Shown one piece after another: positions 21,201 to 31,565 of a stretch of 64,000 bases of DNA (within the stretch, counting starts at the first letter, position 1; every line of letters begins with the position of its first letter). Source of the DNA: Muraenolepis orangiensis (lineage: Eukaryota > Chordata > Actinopteri > Gadiformes > Muraenolepididae); NCBI GenBank assembly GCA_027704905.1, contig CM051005.1, forward strand, positions 8,973,214 to 9,037,213. Direction: 5' to 3'. The position numbers and the translations under genes were made by a program. The notes below the pieces were generated by a model. That model did no database searches. It was not told the origin of the DNA and saw nothing but the letters and a program-made list of their open reading frames with translations.

Positions 21201-21394
21201 GGAGCACTGCCAGGCCCTGGCGCTCGATGGTCGGGATGGCTGCCCGCCCTGACGTGAGCTTGCGTCCCCCCGGCCTCTTGCGCCCTGATCTGACAGCGTG
21301 ACGATTGGGTGGCGACATTCGTTTCATGAGCTGGTCTTGCACCATATCTCATTACTCGCAGGGGAGGCCGCGTGGAGGCTGTCGTCTTCTCCCC
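18219..21394 (-). mobile_element. Non-LTR retrotransposon (I/Jockey-group, Nimb-like) inserted in P450 copy B
   Basis: It is flanked by a perfect 12-bp target duplication, CTGCTTCAGCTC (18,207-18,218 and 21,395-21,406). It contains one long intact ORF on the minus strand, only 49 bp of 5' sequence and only about 19 bp after the stop, with no poly-A tail. There is no gag-like ORF1, so it is either 5'-truncated or a single-ORF type. It is GC-richer than its host and present in only this unit. Confidence 0.93.
18238..21345 (-). CDS. Endonuclease-reverse transcriptase of the non-LTR element (1,035 aa, intact)
   Basis: An apurinic-type endonuclease covers about residues 45-240 (L-N-V-E-G near the start, Q-E-T-H, Y-A-G-D-F-N-C and a final N-P-D-L-A-F region; S-H-H-R-P near 245). 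A reverse transcriptase covers about 470-760 with G-S-D-N-I-H-P, F-R-R-G-R-S-T, L-D-L-T-A-A-Y-D, N-G-V-P-Q-G-S-V-L-S-P and the catalytic Y-A-D-D-L-A. A thumb has P-K-Y-L-G-V. The C-terminus has a C-x-C-x8-H-x4-C zinc cluster (C-E-C-G-E-P ... H-V-I-T-T-C). It nicks target DNA and primes cDNA synthesis there. No RNase H domain is evident. The start is the ATG at 21,345, with stops just upstream in frame. Clade assignment needs phylogeny. Confidence 0.92.
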   Translation of the reverse strand: MVQDQLMKRMSPPNRHAVRSGRKRPGGRKLTSGRAAIPTIERQGLAVLQLNVEGLTTAKLDIIRHLADSHEVASVLLQETHCGKADFLRLPGFHLAGSILSRQHGMATFVRSDLSWTATGQSPPGSSLEWLSTRIQKTTVVNVYKPPPSVLSTSALPTAPAPAIYAGDFNCQHTDWGYSHTTPDGETLSEWASNANAHLLFDPKEPPSFYSSRWNTFTNPDLAFAVFHSNDPMPERRVINRFPRSHHRPSVIRIPTLVQPVAGKPVKRWNFRKANWHAFSADTERKSATLPDPDTPDVDAAYAAYCEVLTGAAKKSIPRGYNANYIPGWNEECNHLLRAHQQASSRAEVDATATALLEKLDATRRARWTEVVESIDFTHSSRKAWQTINQLSGRSTPPPKCPVTANAIAAQLLKNGRFPDADKEFARSTSREVSSLSRAASVNANLSGDFTPAELKDVMAKLKQGKAPGSDNIHPEFVTHQCEITSAWLCAFFSACLRRSKLPRTWRRAAVIALLKPNKPADDPKSYRPISLLCVPFKILERMIHSRIEPVVDSQLPKEQAGFRRGRSTVDQVTLLTQDLEDSFQAKAKAGVVLLDLTAAYDTVWHRGLHLKLLRTIPDRHMVNFIMEMLSNRSFILQTSDGQRSRLRRLRNGVPQGSVLSPMLFNIYIFDLPVTTSRRYGYADDLAIMLHQPTWKAVEEGLNQDMDVLAAYLRSWRLQLSTGKTVSAVFHLCNREARRELEISVENKPLEFQQAPKYLGVRLDRTLSYKQHLDEVRAKVTARVSLIRRLAGTTWGASAKVLRISTQALVFSAAEYCAPTWSRSPHAKKVDTAINNALRIITGCLKPTPVFYLPVLAGIAPAGLRREAATLALARKAQEHSWHLLHETTTLAIPPSRLKSRHPYNQAAQEMLNSIPEDLTTKAWLAAAWKQEWESAGQTRLHHHIQDPGGGVEGEDLPRRQWTLLNRLRTGVGCFKASMKKWGLTDSAACECGEPEQTANHVITTCPLHRPPSEEGLFRVGPETRAWLHDTKLDI

Positions 21395-22786
21395 CTGCTT
21401 CAGCTCATTCATAGCAAAGAAACGGCCAGGGCACATACTGACACCAGCTCCCCAGGGCATTGTGTAGTACTTCAACTTCTTTCCCTCTTTGTAAAAATCG
21501 GTCTTCTTGCTGCCATCTGGGTTGAGAAAGCGGTCGTATTTGAAAGAAAGTGGATCAGGGTGGATTTCGGAATCGGTTTGAACGGCGGCATAAGGGAACA
21601 TCGAAACTCGGTCTCCTTGTCGAATCTGGTACGCATTACCATCTGCCATTTTGAGGTTAAGGTTTTGCATCACACTTCGGGTGAGAATGGGTGCAGCGGT
21701 CAGTCGCAGGGTCTCTTCCACAGCACTGTCTAGGACTGGCGTTTTCTGCAGCATGTCACGGGTCAGATCAATTAGGGGGCCACCGGGCCTCACTTCCTGC
21801 CCAGATTCCTTCAAAACCCTTTCCACATCCCCCCTAACAGCGGCCATGGCCTCTGGATGCTTCATGAGGTACAGGAGGAGCCAAAAGGCAGCAGGCCCTG
21901 TGTTTCCCTGAGACGCCCACAGTATTAGAAACATGAATCGTTCTTGCATGGATTCCTTCATTCCTTGTTCCTCTCTGAACTGCTGCAGTTCATGTATCCA
22001 GCCGCTGGGATTGTCCTTACTCTTGAACACCTGTACTGACAGGGTTTTCCAGAACAGCCTCAGCAGCTTCTTAACCTCAACTGTCTCTCTGGGTGCCAGG
22101 GCGCCACAGGCCAAGCTGGGGAAGTATTGATCATATTTCCGAAATGCTGTAAACAGTTCATCAGATTGTACTCTGTCCATCTCACTGGATTTCTCAGGGC
22201 TCCCAGACTCCCTTGACGACACATTTCCAAACAGTGATAGGTACCCTGCCCTGAAGACAATATTGTAACTATAGATGAAAAGTCCATCCTCAATCCAGTC
22301 TTTTTGGTCTCCACTTTTGCCCACACTGTGGAGCATGAGATTCTGCAAATTGGTCATCATACTTTCTGTCAATAATACTAGTCCATCACCCATCAGATAC
22401 TTGTTGTTGGCATAATGTAAATTTGTGCTTTCCTTTTCCAATGGCTTGTAACCAAATACTCTGAACACCAGATGCTTCGCAAAATCCTTGAAGTCCAGTT
22501 TTGTGCGGGCCTCCTTGACAACCGCACCAAAAGATGAAGGATCCATAAGAAATGTGAAGTAATAACCGCCGAGTTGTACTGTGAATATGTCCCCATGTTT
22601 TTGCTTCATCCTCTCTAAGAACTTTGCGGTGTCCCTGCGAAACTCGAACACGTGGCCAAACCAGGGAATGGGACCCTTATCCAAAGGGGGTTCTCCTGGC
22701 CGTTGCTTTCTGAATGCTCCTAAAAGGTAAAGGCATCCAAATAGAGAGGCAAGAACAGCCAGCAGAAATGGCACCAGTAAATCCAT

Positions 22787-23423
22787 TGCTCTCTATCCCT
22801 GCTGCAGTGCAAAGCACAAATGACCCAGAGCTACGATTCCTCCGTGGACTGTGGTAGGTGGTCTTTATGCCCCTCCTCTTGCTTTAGGCCTTGGGAGGTG
22901 TTCTCCAGGCAACAGCCTCTTTTGTGTGTTAATCAGGTTAATAATTGCTGTGATTTTTCATTGGCTTGTAACCAAATACTCTGACTTTAAGACCACTGAC
23001 ATCTCTCTCACTTTAAGATGAATTTAAGATGTATTCTCATTTTTTAGTGCATTGTTTTTACTCGAAATAAACAAACATCAATAATTTTTACTTCTACACA
23101 ATAGCCTATAGCAATGTTTTTCATCACGTCACAGCCAACCTTAAAACGGCACATACATGAAAATTAAGTCAATGTTTGTAAACACGAAGCTTTATTTTCT
23201 CTGTATAATATTACTGTTTATTATGCAATAGACTCAATAATACTTGAGTGATGGACTTGACCAATGAGATCAGTTGAAGTGAACACCTGTCTGTTTATAT
23301 CTTGTGGGCGTGTCAATAAAAAAGGACCGCTCCGTTCGAGAATGGATTCCAGTTGAACAACAGTGAGCTTTTTGTCTGATTTCCACAGATTACAGGATTT
23401 TGTTGAGGCAAGGGTAAAACAAA
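22787..23423. promoter_or_regulatory. 5' flank and proximal promoter of P450 copy B
   Basis: The first 130 bp contain a TATA-like CATAAAG (read on minus; about 22,863-22,869) 75-80 bp before the ATG, and CCAAGGCCT (minus; about 22,886-22,894), close to the NR5A2/LRH-1 half-site that regulates mammalian Cyp8b1. The rest is AT-rich array DNA without genes. Confidence 0.45.
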
Positions 23424-24560
23424 CACACCTGTCCTAGTTTGTGAGGTGTGCACCCAAGTAAAGTTGACTCAATCTAGAAACAGAGATAATGATACAAGAG
23501 CTAAAACAGCTACGGCGCTAGTACACACAGATTTAGAGGGACCAATAGACCCAGAGTCCAGAGACCTGTTTGCTCTGTCCCCTGTGTAAAAGTAAGAGTG
23601 ACACAGTGCAGGCAACTGAAACAATTCTTGCTAACACAGCCCAATACGGGAAGATTAAAGGTGTCAGATCTGACAACAGCACCAAGTTTATGGGAAAGAG
23701 TTACCAGACACAAAATGGGATAAGACATGAAACCTCAGCACATTACTCTCCTGACCAAAATGGCCATGCAGATCGTAATTGGCGTACACTATTTGATATG
23801 GCTAGGTCTATGTTGATAGAGAGCGAGCTGTCAAAATGCAAAAGTTTGAATCTGTCTGTTATGCCTATAAGCAGGACAAGAGACAGCTGGACCCAAGGTG
23901 GGGAAAAATGAGTGTTTGTTGGGTACGACAAAAACAGTCCAGCTTACATAGTACCACATAGTACCCCTCCCTGCAATAAACTACCCCTCCCTGCAATAAA
24001 CACTACCCACCACAAACAATGTCTGAGGAAGGCACAAAAAATTGTCAGACACCTCTCACCATGGACTGTTTGCCCTCCTCCTCTTCGGGAGGCGCAATAG
24101 AAACCTTTCTATAGCGTTCCAAGTCAAGCAGGCTTAGGAACAGCTTCTTCCCCTCAGCTGTCATCTCCCTGAACTCTGCACCCCGATGACAGCCCCTCCC
24201 CACTCCCCCTCTCTGAACTCTGTACCACGATAACAGCCCCCCCCCCCCCTCTGCTGCCCAACATACAAACTCTATTAATCTTTTGATACAACTACATACC
24301 CCTGCTCACTACCTGTTTATACTTGTATAATTACCTTGTATATATATATATATATACCTATAATTCGGCACATATCTCATACCTACTCTATAAGTCATTT
24401 TATTTTTTAGTATTAGCTTTTTTTGGAGACAGTTTTTACATATTTGACATATTATTCAACAACTGTACATTATATATTACCATGCACTTTACTGCAACAT
24501 TTGCACTCTGGTACATGTACTGTACTTGTGTTGTACACCGACACTGAATAAACACTGAAT
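23424..24560 (+). repeat. Passenger copia integrase fragment and LINE 3' end (unit of copy C)
   Basis: About 23,430-23,965 is a decayed copia pre-integrase/integrase: C-E-V-C-T-Q-V-K, V-H-T-D-L-E-G-P, then after a frameshift R-S-D-N-S-T-K-F, Y-S-P-D-Q-N-G, and F-V-G-Y-D. About 24,020-24,560 is the end of a LINE ORF2 (S-R-L-R-N-S-F-F-P), its stop, UTR, C tract (13 C near 24,240), AT tract near 24,340 and tail. None of the small frames is a gene. The same block, with the same breakpoints, precedes every right-hand P450 copy. Confidence 0.78.
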
Positions 24561-25321
24561 GTCCTGCTGAGAACTGTAGTGGAAATTGCTTATGTTGTCC
24601 TTTGTATCTTTCTATCTATATTTTTGATATCTTAAATATATTACAATTTACGTTGCTTGATTGTTAATTCTTGTCATTTTAACTCAAACGTTCATCCTTT
24701 TCAACTGAAATTGGCTGGAGGGAACACCCTAAGCATGCAAGTCAAATATAATAAGTGAGCTTAATGCATCAAATAATATTATTAAGATTAAGATGAAAGG
24801 TAATTCAAATTGTAACCATTATCGTTTGAAACCGACAATTGTATTTTTCGGGCAAGCACAGCATGAAAAGACCCGGGTGTCAAACCCTGTATTATACATA
24901 ATTTAACCTTTGAACTGGTCTCTCAGCTGCGGTAATGAAAGGACCAAGCAGGTTTTAAATAAGCTCTGATCACCAACCACCACCACCTTATGGTTCATGA
25001 TGGCCATCTTAACAAATATGTTGCTCTGACCGGTTTGTAGGAGTTTGCAAGACTTTGTTGCTTGTTTATTTATTCCTCTTGTGTGTGTGTGTGTGTGTGG
25101 GGGGGGGGGGGAGTCTGTCTGTGTTTCCTTGTTCAAAATAACAAAACAACCCAGATTATAAGGTCTACTTTATTTGACTTGATTTAACATTTGAATAAGA
25201 AAACATGGTTCTGACACGAAGCAAGCCTCATATCCTTAAGATACTGTACACGTTTAGGAGAAAAAGACCATTAATAAAGTTGCATGCATAACTAGCTCCA
25301 CTCAAAAGTTTGATGTGTGAG
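24561..25321. repeat. P450 3' flank of copy C
   Basis: Noncoding; (GT)9 followed by 13 G at 25,081-25,111; minus-strand polyadenylation signal at 25,169-25,174, about 150 bp after the stop of copy C. Confidence 0.75.
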
Positions 25322-26857
25322 TTAAAATCGGAGTCTGTATCTGAAACGTATGTCTCTTGTGGGTTGCATGGTCCCAAAACCCCATCGCTTGACATCAATG
25401 TCAGGTATCTCTTCATTAGGATTCTTAAGCTCAAAGTCAAAATATAATATCATGAGGAACACAAACTGCTTCAGCTCATTCGTAGCAAAGAAACGGCCAG
25501 GGCACATACTGACACCAGCTCCCCAGGGCATTGTGTAGTACTTCAACTTCTTTCCCTCTTTGTAAAAATCGGTCTTCTTGCTGCCATCTGGGTTGAGAAA
25601 GCGGTCGTATTTGAAAGAAAGTGGATCAGGGTGGATTTCGGAATCGGTTTGAACGGCGGCATAAGGGAACATCGAAACTCGGTCTCCTCGTCGAATCTGG
25701 TACGCATTACCATCTGCCATTTTGAGGTTAAGGTTTTGCATCACACTTCGGGTGAGAATGGGCGCAGCGGTCAGTCGCAGGGTCTCTTCCACAGCACTGT
25801 CTAGGACTGGCGTTTTCTGCAGCATGTCACGGGTCAGATCAATTAGGGGGCCACCGGGCCTCACTTCCTGCCCAGATTCCTTCAAAACCCTTTCCACATC
25901 CCCCCTAACAGCGGCCATGGCCTCTGGATGCTTCATGAGGTACAGGAGGAGCCAAAAGGCAGCAGGCCCTGTGTTTCCCTGAGACGCCCACAGTATTAGA
26001 AACATGAATCGTTCTTGCATGGATTCCTTCATTCCTTGTTCCTCTCTGAACTGCTGCAGTTCATGTATCCAGCCGCTGGGATTGTCCTTACTCTTGAACA
26101 CCTGTACTGACAGGGTTTTCCAGAACAGCCTCAGCAGCTTCTTAACCTCAACTGTCTCTCTGGGTGCCAGGGCGCCACAGGCCAAGCTGGGGAAGTATTG
26201 ATCATATTTCCGAAATGCTGTAAACAGTTCATCAGATTGTACTCTGTCCATCTCACTGGATTTCTCAGGGCTCCCAGACTCCCTTGACGACACATTTCCA
26301 AACAGTGATAGGTACCCTGCCCTGAAGACAATATTGTAACTATAGATGAAAAGTCCATCCTCAATCCAGTCTTTTTGGTCTCCACTTTTGCCCACACTGT
26401 GGAGCATGAGATTCTGCAAATTGGTCATCATACTTTCTGTCAATAATACTAGTCCATCACCCATCAGATACTTGTTGTTGGCATAATGTAAATTTGTGCT
26501 TTCCTTTTCCAATGGCTTGTAACCAAATACTCTGAACACCAGATGCTTCGCAAAATCCTTGAAGTCCAGTTTTGTGCGGGCCTCCTTGACAACCGCACCA
26601 AAAGATGAAGGATCCATAAGAAATGTGAAGTAATAACCGCCGAGTTGTACTGTGAATATGTCCCCATGTTTTTGCTTCATCCTCTCTAAGAACTTTGCGG
26701 TGTCCCTGCGAAACTCGAACACGTGGCCAAACCAGGGAATGGGACCCTTATCCAAAGGGGGTTCTCCTGGCCGTTGCTTTCTGAATGCTCCTAAAAGGTA
26801 AAGGCATCCAAATAGAGAGGCAAGAACAGCCAGCAGAAATGGCACCAGTAAATCCAT
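25322..26857 (-). CDS. cyp8b1: Cyp8b1-like sterol 12-alpha-hydroxylase (copy C)
   Basis: A single-exon 511-aa cytochrome P450. Residues 1-23 are a hydrophobic ER signal anchor, followed by a proline-rich hinge (R-P-G-E-P-P). The I-helix segment W-A-S-Q-G-N-T (290-296) has Asn before Thr, as in the CYP7/CYP8 group. The ExxR motif is E358-T-L-R361, the YDRF region is 417-420, and the heme loop is P-W-G-A-G-V-S-M-C452-P-G-R. The C-terminus (R-W-G-F-G-T-M-Q-P ... R-F-R-Y-R-L) closely resembles mammalian CYP8B1, which is likewise intronless and about 500 aa. In mammals the enzyme 12-alpha-hydroxylates 7-alpha-hydroxycholest-4-en-3-one, setting the cholic acid share of bile acids; fish substrate use is inferred. 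The start is the first ATG, with the anchor directly after it. Confidence 0.93.
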   Translation of the reverse strand: MDLLVPFLLAVLASLFGCLYLLGAFRKQRPGEPPLDKGPIPWFGHVFEFRRDTAKFLERMKQKHGDIFTVQLGGYYFTFLMDPSSFGAVVKEARTKLDFKDFAKHLVFRVFGYKPLEKESTNLHYANNKYLMGDGLVLLTESMMTNLQNLMLHSVGKSGDQKDWIEDGLFIYSYNIVFRAGYLSLFGNVSSRESGSPEKSSEMDRVQSDELFTAFRKYDQYFPSLACGALAPRETVEVKKLLRLFWKTLSVQVFKSKDNPSGWIHELQQFREEQGMKESMQERFMFLILWASQGNTGPAAFWLLLYLMKHPEAMAAVRGDVERVLKESGQEVRPGGPLIDLTRDMLQKTPVLDSAVEETLRLTAAPILTRSVMQNLNLKMADGNAYQIRRGDRVSMFPYAAVQTDSEIHPDPLSFKYDRFLNPDGSKKTDFYKEGKKLKYYTMPWGAGVSMCPGRFFATNELKQFVFLMILYFDFELKNPNEEIPDIDVKRWGFGTMQPTRDIRFRYRLRF

Positions 26858-27494
26858 TGCTCTCTATCCCTGCTGCAGTGCAAAGCACAAATGACCCAGA
26901 GCTACGATTCCTCCGTGGACTGTGGTAGGTGGTCTTTATGCCCCTCCTCTTGCTTTAGGCCTTGGGAGGTGTTCTCCAGGCAACAGCCTCTTTTGTGTGT
27001 TAATCAGGTTAATAATTGCTGTGATTTTTCATTGGCTTGTAACCAAATACTCTGACTTTAAGACCACTGACATCTCTCTCACTTTAAGATGAATTTAAGA
27101 TGTATTCTCATTTTTTAGTGCATTGTTTTTACTCGAAATAAACAAACATCAATAATTTTTACTTCTACACAATAGCCTATAGCAATGTTTTTCATCACGT
27201 CACAGCCAACCTTAAAACGGCACATACATGAAAATTAAGTCAATGTTTGTAAACACGAAGCTTTATTTTCTCTGTATAATATTACTGTTTATTATGCAAT
27301 AGACTCAATAATACTTGAGTGATGGACTTGACCAATGAGATCAGTTGAAGTGAACACCTGTCTGTTTATATCTTGTGGGCGTGTCAATAAAAAAGGACCG
27401 CTCCGTTCGAGAATGGATTCCAGTTGAACAACAGTGAGCTTTTTGTCTGATTTCCACAGATTACAGGATTTTGTTGAGGCAAGGGTAAAACAAA
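26858..27494. promoter_or_regulatory. 5' flank and putative promoter of copy C
   Basis: On the minus strand a CATAAAG TATA-like box (26,934-26,940) lies about 80 bp before the ATG and CCAAGGCCT (26,957-26,965) just upstream, similar to an NR5A2 half-site. The remainder to 27,494 is noncoding array DNA that is identical in the neighbouring units. Confidence 0.45.
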
Positions 27495-28631
27495 CACACC
27501 TGTCCTAGTTTGTGAGGTGTGCACCCAAGTAAAGTTGACTCAATCTAGAAACAGAGATAATGATACAAGAGCTAAAACAGCTACGGCGCTAGTACACACA
27601 GATTTAGAGGGACCAATAGACCCAGAGTCCAGAGACCTGTTTGCTCTGTCCCCTGTGTAAAAGTAAGAGTGACACAGTGCAGGCAACTGAAACAATTCTT
27701 GCTAACACAGCCCAATACGGGAAGATTAAAGGTGTCAGATCTGACAACAGCACCAAGTTTATGGGAAAGAGTTACCAGACACAAAATGGGATAAGACATG
27801 AAACCTCAGCACATTACTCTCCTGACCAAAATGGCCATGCAGATCGTAATTGGCGTACACTATTTGATATGGCTAGGTCTATGTTGATAGAGAGCGAGCT
27901 GTCAAAATGCAAAAGTTTGAATCTGTCTGTTATGCCTATAAGCAGGACAAGAGACAGCTGGACCCAAGGTGGGGAAAAATGAGTGTTTGTTGGGTACGAC
28001 AAAAACAGTCCAGCTTACATAGTACCACATAGTACCCCTCCCTGCAATAAACTACCCCTCCCTGCAATAAACACTACCCACCACAAACAATGTCTGAGGA
28101 AGGCACAAAAAATTGTCAGACACCTCTCACCATGGACTGTTTGCCCTCCTCCTCTTCGGGAGGCGCAATAGAAACCTTTCTATAGCGTTCCAAGTCAAGC
28201 AGGCTTAGGAACAGCTTCTTCCCCTCAGCTGTCATCTCCCTGAACTCTGCACCCCGATGACAGCCCCTCCCCACTCCCCCTCTCTGAACTCTGTACCACG
28301 ATAACAGCCCCCCCCCCCCCTCTGCTGCCCAACATACAAACTCTATTAATCTTTTGATACAACTACATACCCCTGCTCACTACCTGTTTATACTTGTATA
28401 ATTACCTTGTATATATATATATATATACCTATAATTCGGCACATATCTCATACCTACTCTATAAGTCATTTTATTTTTTAGTATTAGCTTTTTTTGGAGA
28501 CAGTTTTTACATATTTGACATATTATTCAACAACTGTACATTATATATTACCATGCACTTTACTGCAACATTTGCACTCTGGTACATGTACTGTACTTGT
28601 GTTGTACACCGACACTGAATAAACACTGAAT
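27495..28631 (+). repeat. Passenger copia/LINE block (unit of copy D)
   Basis: The same block as 23,424-24,560, with the same 13-C tract and A6 tract. I found no difference from the copy C block in the tracts I compared. Confidence 0.78.
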
Positions 28632-29392
28632 GTCCTGCTGAGAACTGTAGTGGAAATTGCTTATGTTGTCCTTTGTATCTTTCTATCTATATTTTTGATA
28701 TCTTAAATATATTACAATTTACGTTGCTTGATTGTTAATTCTTGTCATTTTAACTCAAACGTTCATCCTTTTCAACTGAAATTGGCTGGAGGGAACACCC
28801 TAAGCATGCAAGTCAAATATAATAAGTGAGCTTAATGCATCAAATAATATTATTAAGATTAAGATGAAAGGTAATTCAAATTGTAACCATTATCGTTTGA
28901 AACCGACAATTGTATTTTTCGGGCAAGCACAGCATGAAAAGACCCGGGTGTCAAACCCTGTATTATACATAATTTAACCTTTGAACTGGTCTCTCAGCTG
29001 CGGTAATGAAAGGACCAAGCAGGTTTTAAATAAGCTCTGATCACCAACCACCACCACCTTATGGTTCATGATGGCCATCTTAACAAATATGTTGCTCTGA
29101 CCGGTTTGTAGGAGTTTGCAAGACTTTGTTGCTTGTTTATTTATTCCTCTTGTGTGTGTGTGTGTGTGTGGGGGGGGGGGGGAGTCTGTCTGTGTTTCCT
29201 TGTTCAAAATAACAAAACAACCCAGATTATAAGGTCTACTTTATTTGACTTGATTTAACATTTGAATAAGAAAACATGGTTCTGACACGAAGCAAGCCTC
29301 ATATCCTTAAGATACTGTACACGTTTAGGAGAAAAAGACCATTAATAAAGTTGCATGCATAACTAGCTCCACTCAAAAGTTTGATGTGTGAG
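28632..29392. repeat. P450 3' flank of copy D
   Basis: Noncoding; same length and same GT/G tract as in the copy C unit; minus-strand polyadenylation signal near 29,240. Confidence 0.75.
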
Positions 29393-30928
29393 TTAAAATC
29401 GGAGTCTGTATCTGAAACGTATGTCTCTTGTGGGTTGCATGGTCCCAAAACCCCATCGCTTGACATCAATGTCAGGTATCTCTTCATTAGGATTCTTAAG
29501 CTCAAAGTCAAAATATAATATCATGAGGAACACAAACTGCTTCAGCTCATTCGTAGCAAAGAAACGGCCAGGGCACATACTGACACCAGCTCCCCAGGGC
29601 ATTGTGTAGTACTTCAACTTCTTTCCCTCTTTGTAAAAATCGGTCTTCTTGCTGCCATCTGGGTTGAGAAAGCGGTCGTATTTGAAAGAAAGTGGATCAG
29701 GGTGGATTTCGGAATCGGTTTGAACGGCGGCATAAGGGAACATCGAAACTCGGTCTCCTCGTCGAATCTGGTACGCATTACCATCTGCCATTTTGAGGTT
29801 AAGGTTTTGCATCACACTTCGGGTGAGAATGGGCGCAGCGGTCAGTCGCAGGGTCTCTTCCACAGCACTGTCTAGGACTGGCGTTTTCTGCAGCATGTCA
29901 CGGGTCAGATCAATTAGGGGGCCACCGGGCCTCACTTCCTGCCCAGATTCCTTCAAAACCCTTTCCACATCCCCCCTAACAGCGGCCATGGCCTCTGGAT
30001 GCTTCATGAGGTACAGGAGGAGCCAAAAGGCAGCAGGCCCTGTGTTTCCCTGAGACGCCCACAGTATTAGAAACATGAATCGTTCTTGCATGGATTCCTT
30101 CATTCCTTGTTCCTCTCTGAACTGCTGCAGTTCATGTATCCAGCCGCTGGGATTGTCCTTACTCTTGAACACCTGTACTGACAGGGTTTTCCAGAACAGC
30201 CTCAGCAGCTTCTTAACCTCAACTGTCTCTCTGGGTGCCAGGGCGCCACAGGCCAAGCTGGGGAAGTATTGATCATATTTCCGAAATGCTGTAAACAGTT
30301 CATCAGATTGTACTCTGTCCATCTCACTGGATTTCTCAGGGCTCCCAGACTCCCTTGACGACACATTTCCAAACAGTGATAGGTACCCTGCCCTGAAGAC
30401 AATATTGTAACTATAGATGAAAAGTCCATCCTCAATCCAGTCTTTTTGGTCTCCACTTTTGCCCACACTGTGGAGCATGAGATTCTGCAAATTGGTCATC
30501 ATACTTTCTGTCAATAATACTAGTCCATCACCCATCAGATACTTGTTGTTGGCATAATGTAAATTTGTGCTTTCCTTTTCCAATGGCTTGTAACCAAATA
30601 CTCTGAACACCAGATGCTTCGCAAAATCCTTGAAGTCCAGTTTTGTGCGGGCCTCCTTGACAACCGCACCAAAAGATGAAGGATCCATAAGAAATGTGAA
30701 GTAATAACCGCCGAGTTGTACTGTGAATATGTCCCCATGTTTTTGCTTCATCCTCTCTAAGAACTTTGCGGTGTCCCTGCGAAACTCGAACACGTGGCCA
30801 AACCAGGGAATGGGACCCTTATCCAAAGGGGGTTCTCCTGGCCGTTGCTTTCTGAATGCTCCTAAAAGGTAAAGGCATCCAAATAGAGAGGCAAGAACAG
30901 CCAGCAGAAATGGCACCAGTAAATCCAT
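29393..30928 (-). CDS. cyp8b1: Cyp8b1-like sterol 12-alpha-hydroxylase (copy D)
   Basis: The 511-aa translation is identical to copy C, including R390 and T459, and all P450 motifs are present (I-helix G-N-T, E358-x-x-R361, C452 heme ligand). It starts exactly 4,071 bp from copy C and 4,071 bp from copy E. Even the mononucleotide tracts beside it match the copy C unit, so this is either a very recent tandem duplicate, a gene-converted copy or an assembly repeat. The promoter is the same as in copy C. Confidence 0.92.
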   Translation of the reverse strand: MDLLVPFLLAVLASLFGCLYLLGAFRKQRPGEPPLDKGPIPWFGHVFEFRRDTAKFLERMKQKHGDIFTVQLGGYYFTFLMDPSSFGAVVKEARTKLDFKDFAKHLVFRVFGYKPLEKESTNLHYANNKYLMGDGLVLLTESMMTNLQNLMLHSVGKSGDQKDWIEDGLFIYSYNIVFRAGYLSLFGNVSSRESGSPEKSSEMDRVQSDELFTAFRKYDQYFPSLACGALAPRETVEVKKLLRLFWKTLSVQVFKSKDNPSGWIHELQQFREEQGMKESMQERFMFLILWASQGNTGPAAFWLLLYLMKHPEAMAAVRGDVERVLKESGQEVRPGGPLIDLTRDMLQKTPVLDSAVEETLRLTAAPILTRSVMQNLNLKMADGNAYQIRRGDRVSMFPYAAVQTDSEIHPDPLSFKYDRFLNPDGSKKTDFYKEGKKLKYYTMPWGAGVSMCPGRFFATNELKQFVFLMILYFDFELKNPNEEIPDIDVKRWGFGTMQPTRDIRFRYRLRF

Positions 30929-31565
30929 TGCTCTCTATCCCTGCTGCAGTGCAAAGCACAAATGACCCAGAGCTACGATTCCTCCGTGGACTGTGGTAGG
31001 TGGTCTTTATGCCCCTCCTCTTGCTTTAGGCCTTGGGAGGTGTTCTCCAGGCAACAGCCTCTTTTGTGTGTTAATCAGGTTAATAATTGCTGTGATTTTT
31101 CATTGGCTTGTAACCAAATACTCTGACTTTAAGACCACTGACATCTCTCTCACTTTAAGATGAATTTAAGATGTATTCTCATTTTTTAGTGCATTGTTTT
31201 TACTCGAAATAAACAAACATCAATAATTTTTACTTCTACACAATAGCCTATAGCAATGTTTTTCATCACGTCACAGCCAACCTTAAAACGGCACATACAT
31301 GAAAATTAAGTCAATGTTTGTAAACACGAAGCTTTATTTTCTCTGTATAATATTACTGTTTATTATGCAATAGACTCAATAATACTTGAGTGATGGACTT
31401 GACCAATGAGATCAGTTGAAGTGAACACCTGTCTGTTTATATCTTGTGGGCGTGTCAATAAAAAAGGACCGCTCCGTTCGAGAATGGATTCCAGTTGAAC
31501 AACAGTGAGCTTTTTGTCTGATTTCCACAGATTACAGGATTTTGTTGAGGCAAGGGTAAAACAAA
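30929..31565. promoter_or_regulatory. 5' flank and putative promoter of copy D
   Basis: Same layout as upstream of copy C: CATAAAG about 80 bp before the ATG on the minus strand (31,005-31,011) and a CCAAGGCCT element next to it; the rest is noncoding. Confidence 0.45.

Larger units (their letters stand above)
18063..22786 (-). pseudogene. Cyp8b1-like P450 copy B, split by a non-LTR retrotransposon
   Basis: Coding parts are 22,786-21,407 (residues 1-460 plus the duplicated E-L-K-Q) and 18,218-18,063. Removing the 3,176-bp insert and one 12-bp repeat from the 4,724-bp span leaves 1,536 bp, exactly 511 codons plus stop, so the allele before insertion was intact. The break falls 12 residues after the heme cysteine (C452), so the protein would lose its last 47 residues and read into the insert as a chimera ending at 21,134. 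It has Q390 and M459, where array copies C-E have R390 and T459. The promoter and start region are intact, so it may still be transcribed. Confidence 0.93.

Noticed and set aside
21134..22786. 550-aa P450 reading frame taken as a complete gene
   Set aside because: The last part after E-L-K-Q is the inserted element in a foreign frame; the true C-terminus lies at 18,063-18,218.
23570..24100. Plus-strand frames in each unit taken as separate genes
   Set aside because: Fragments of one decayed copia integrase and a LINE end, with frameshifts and no independent start.
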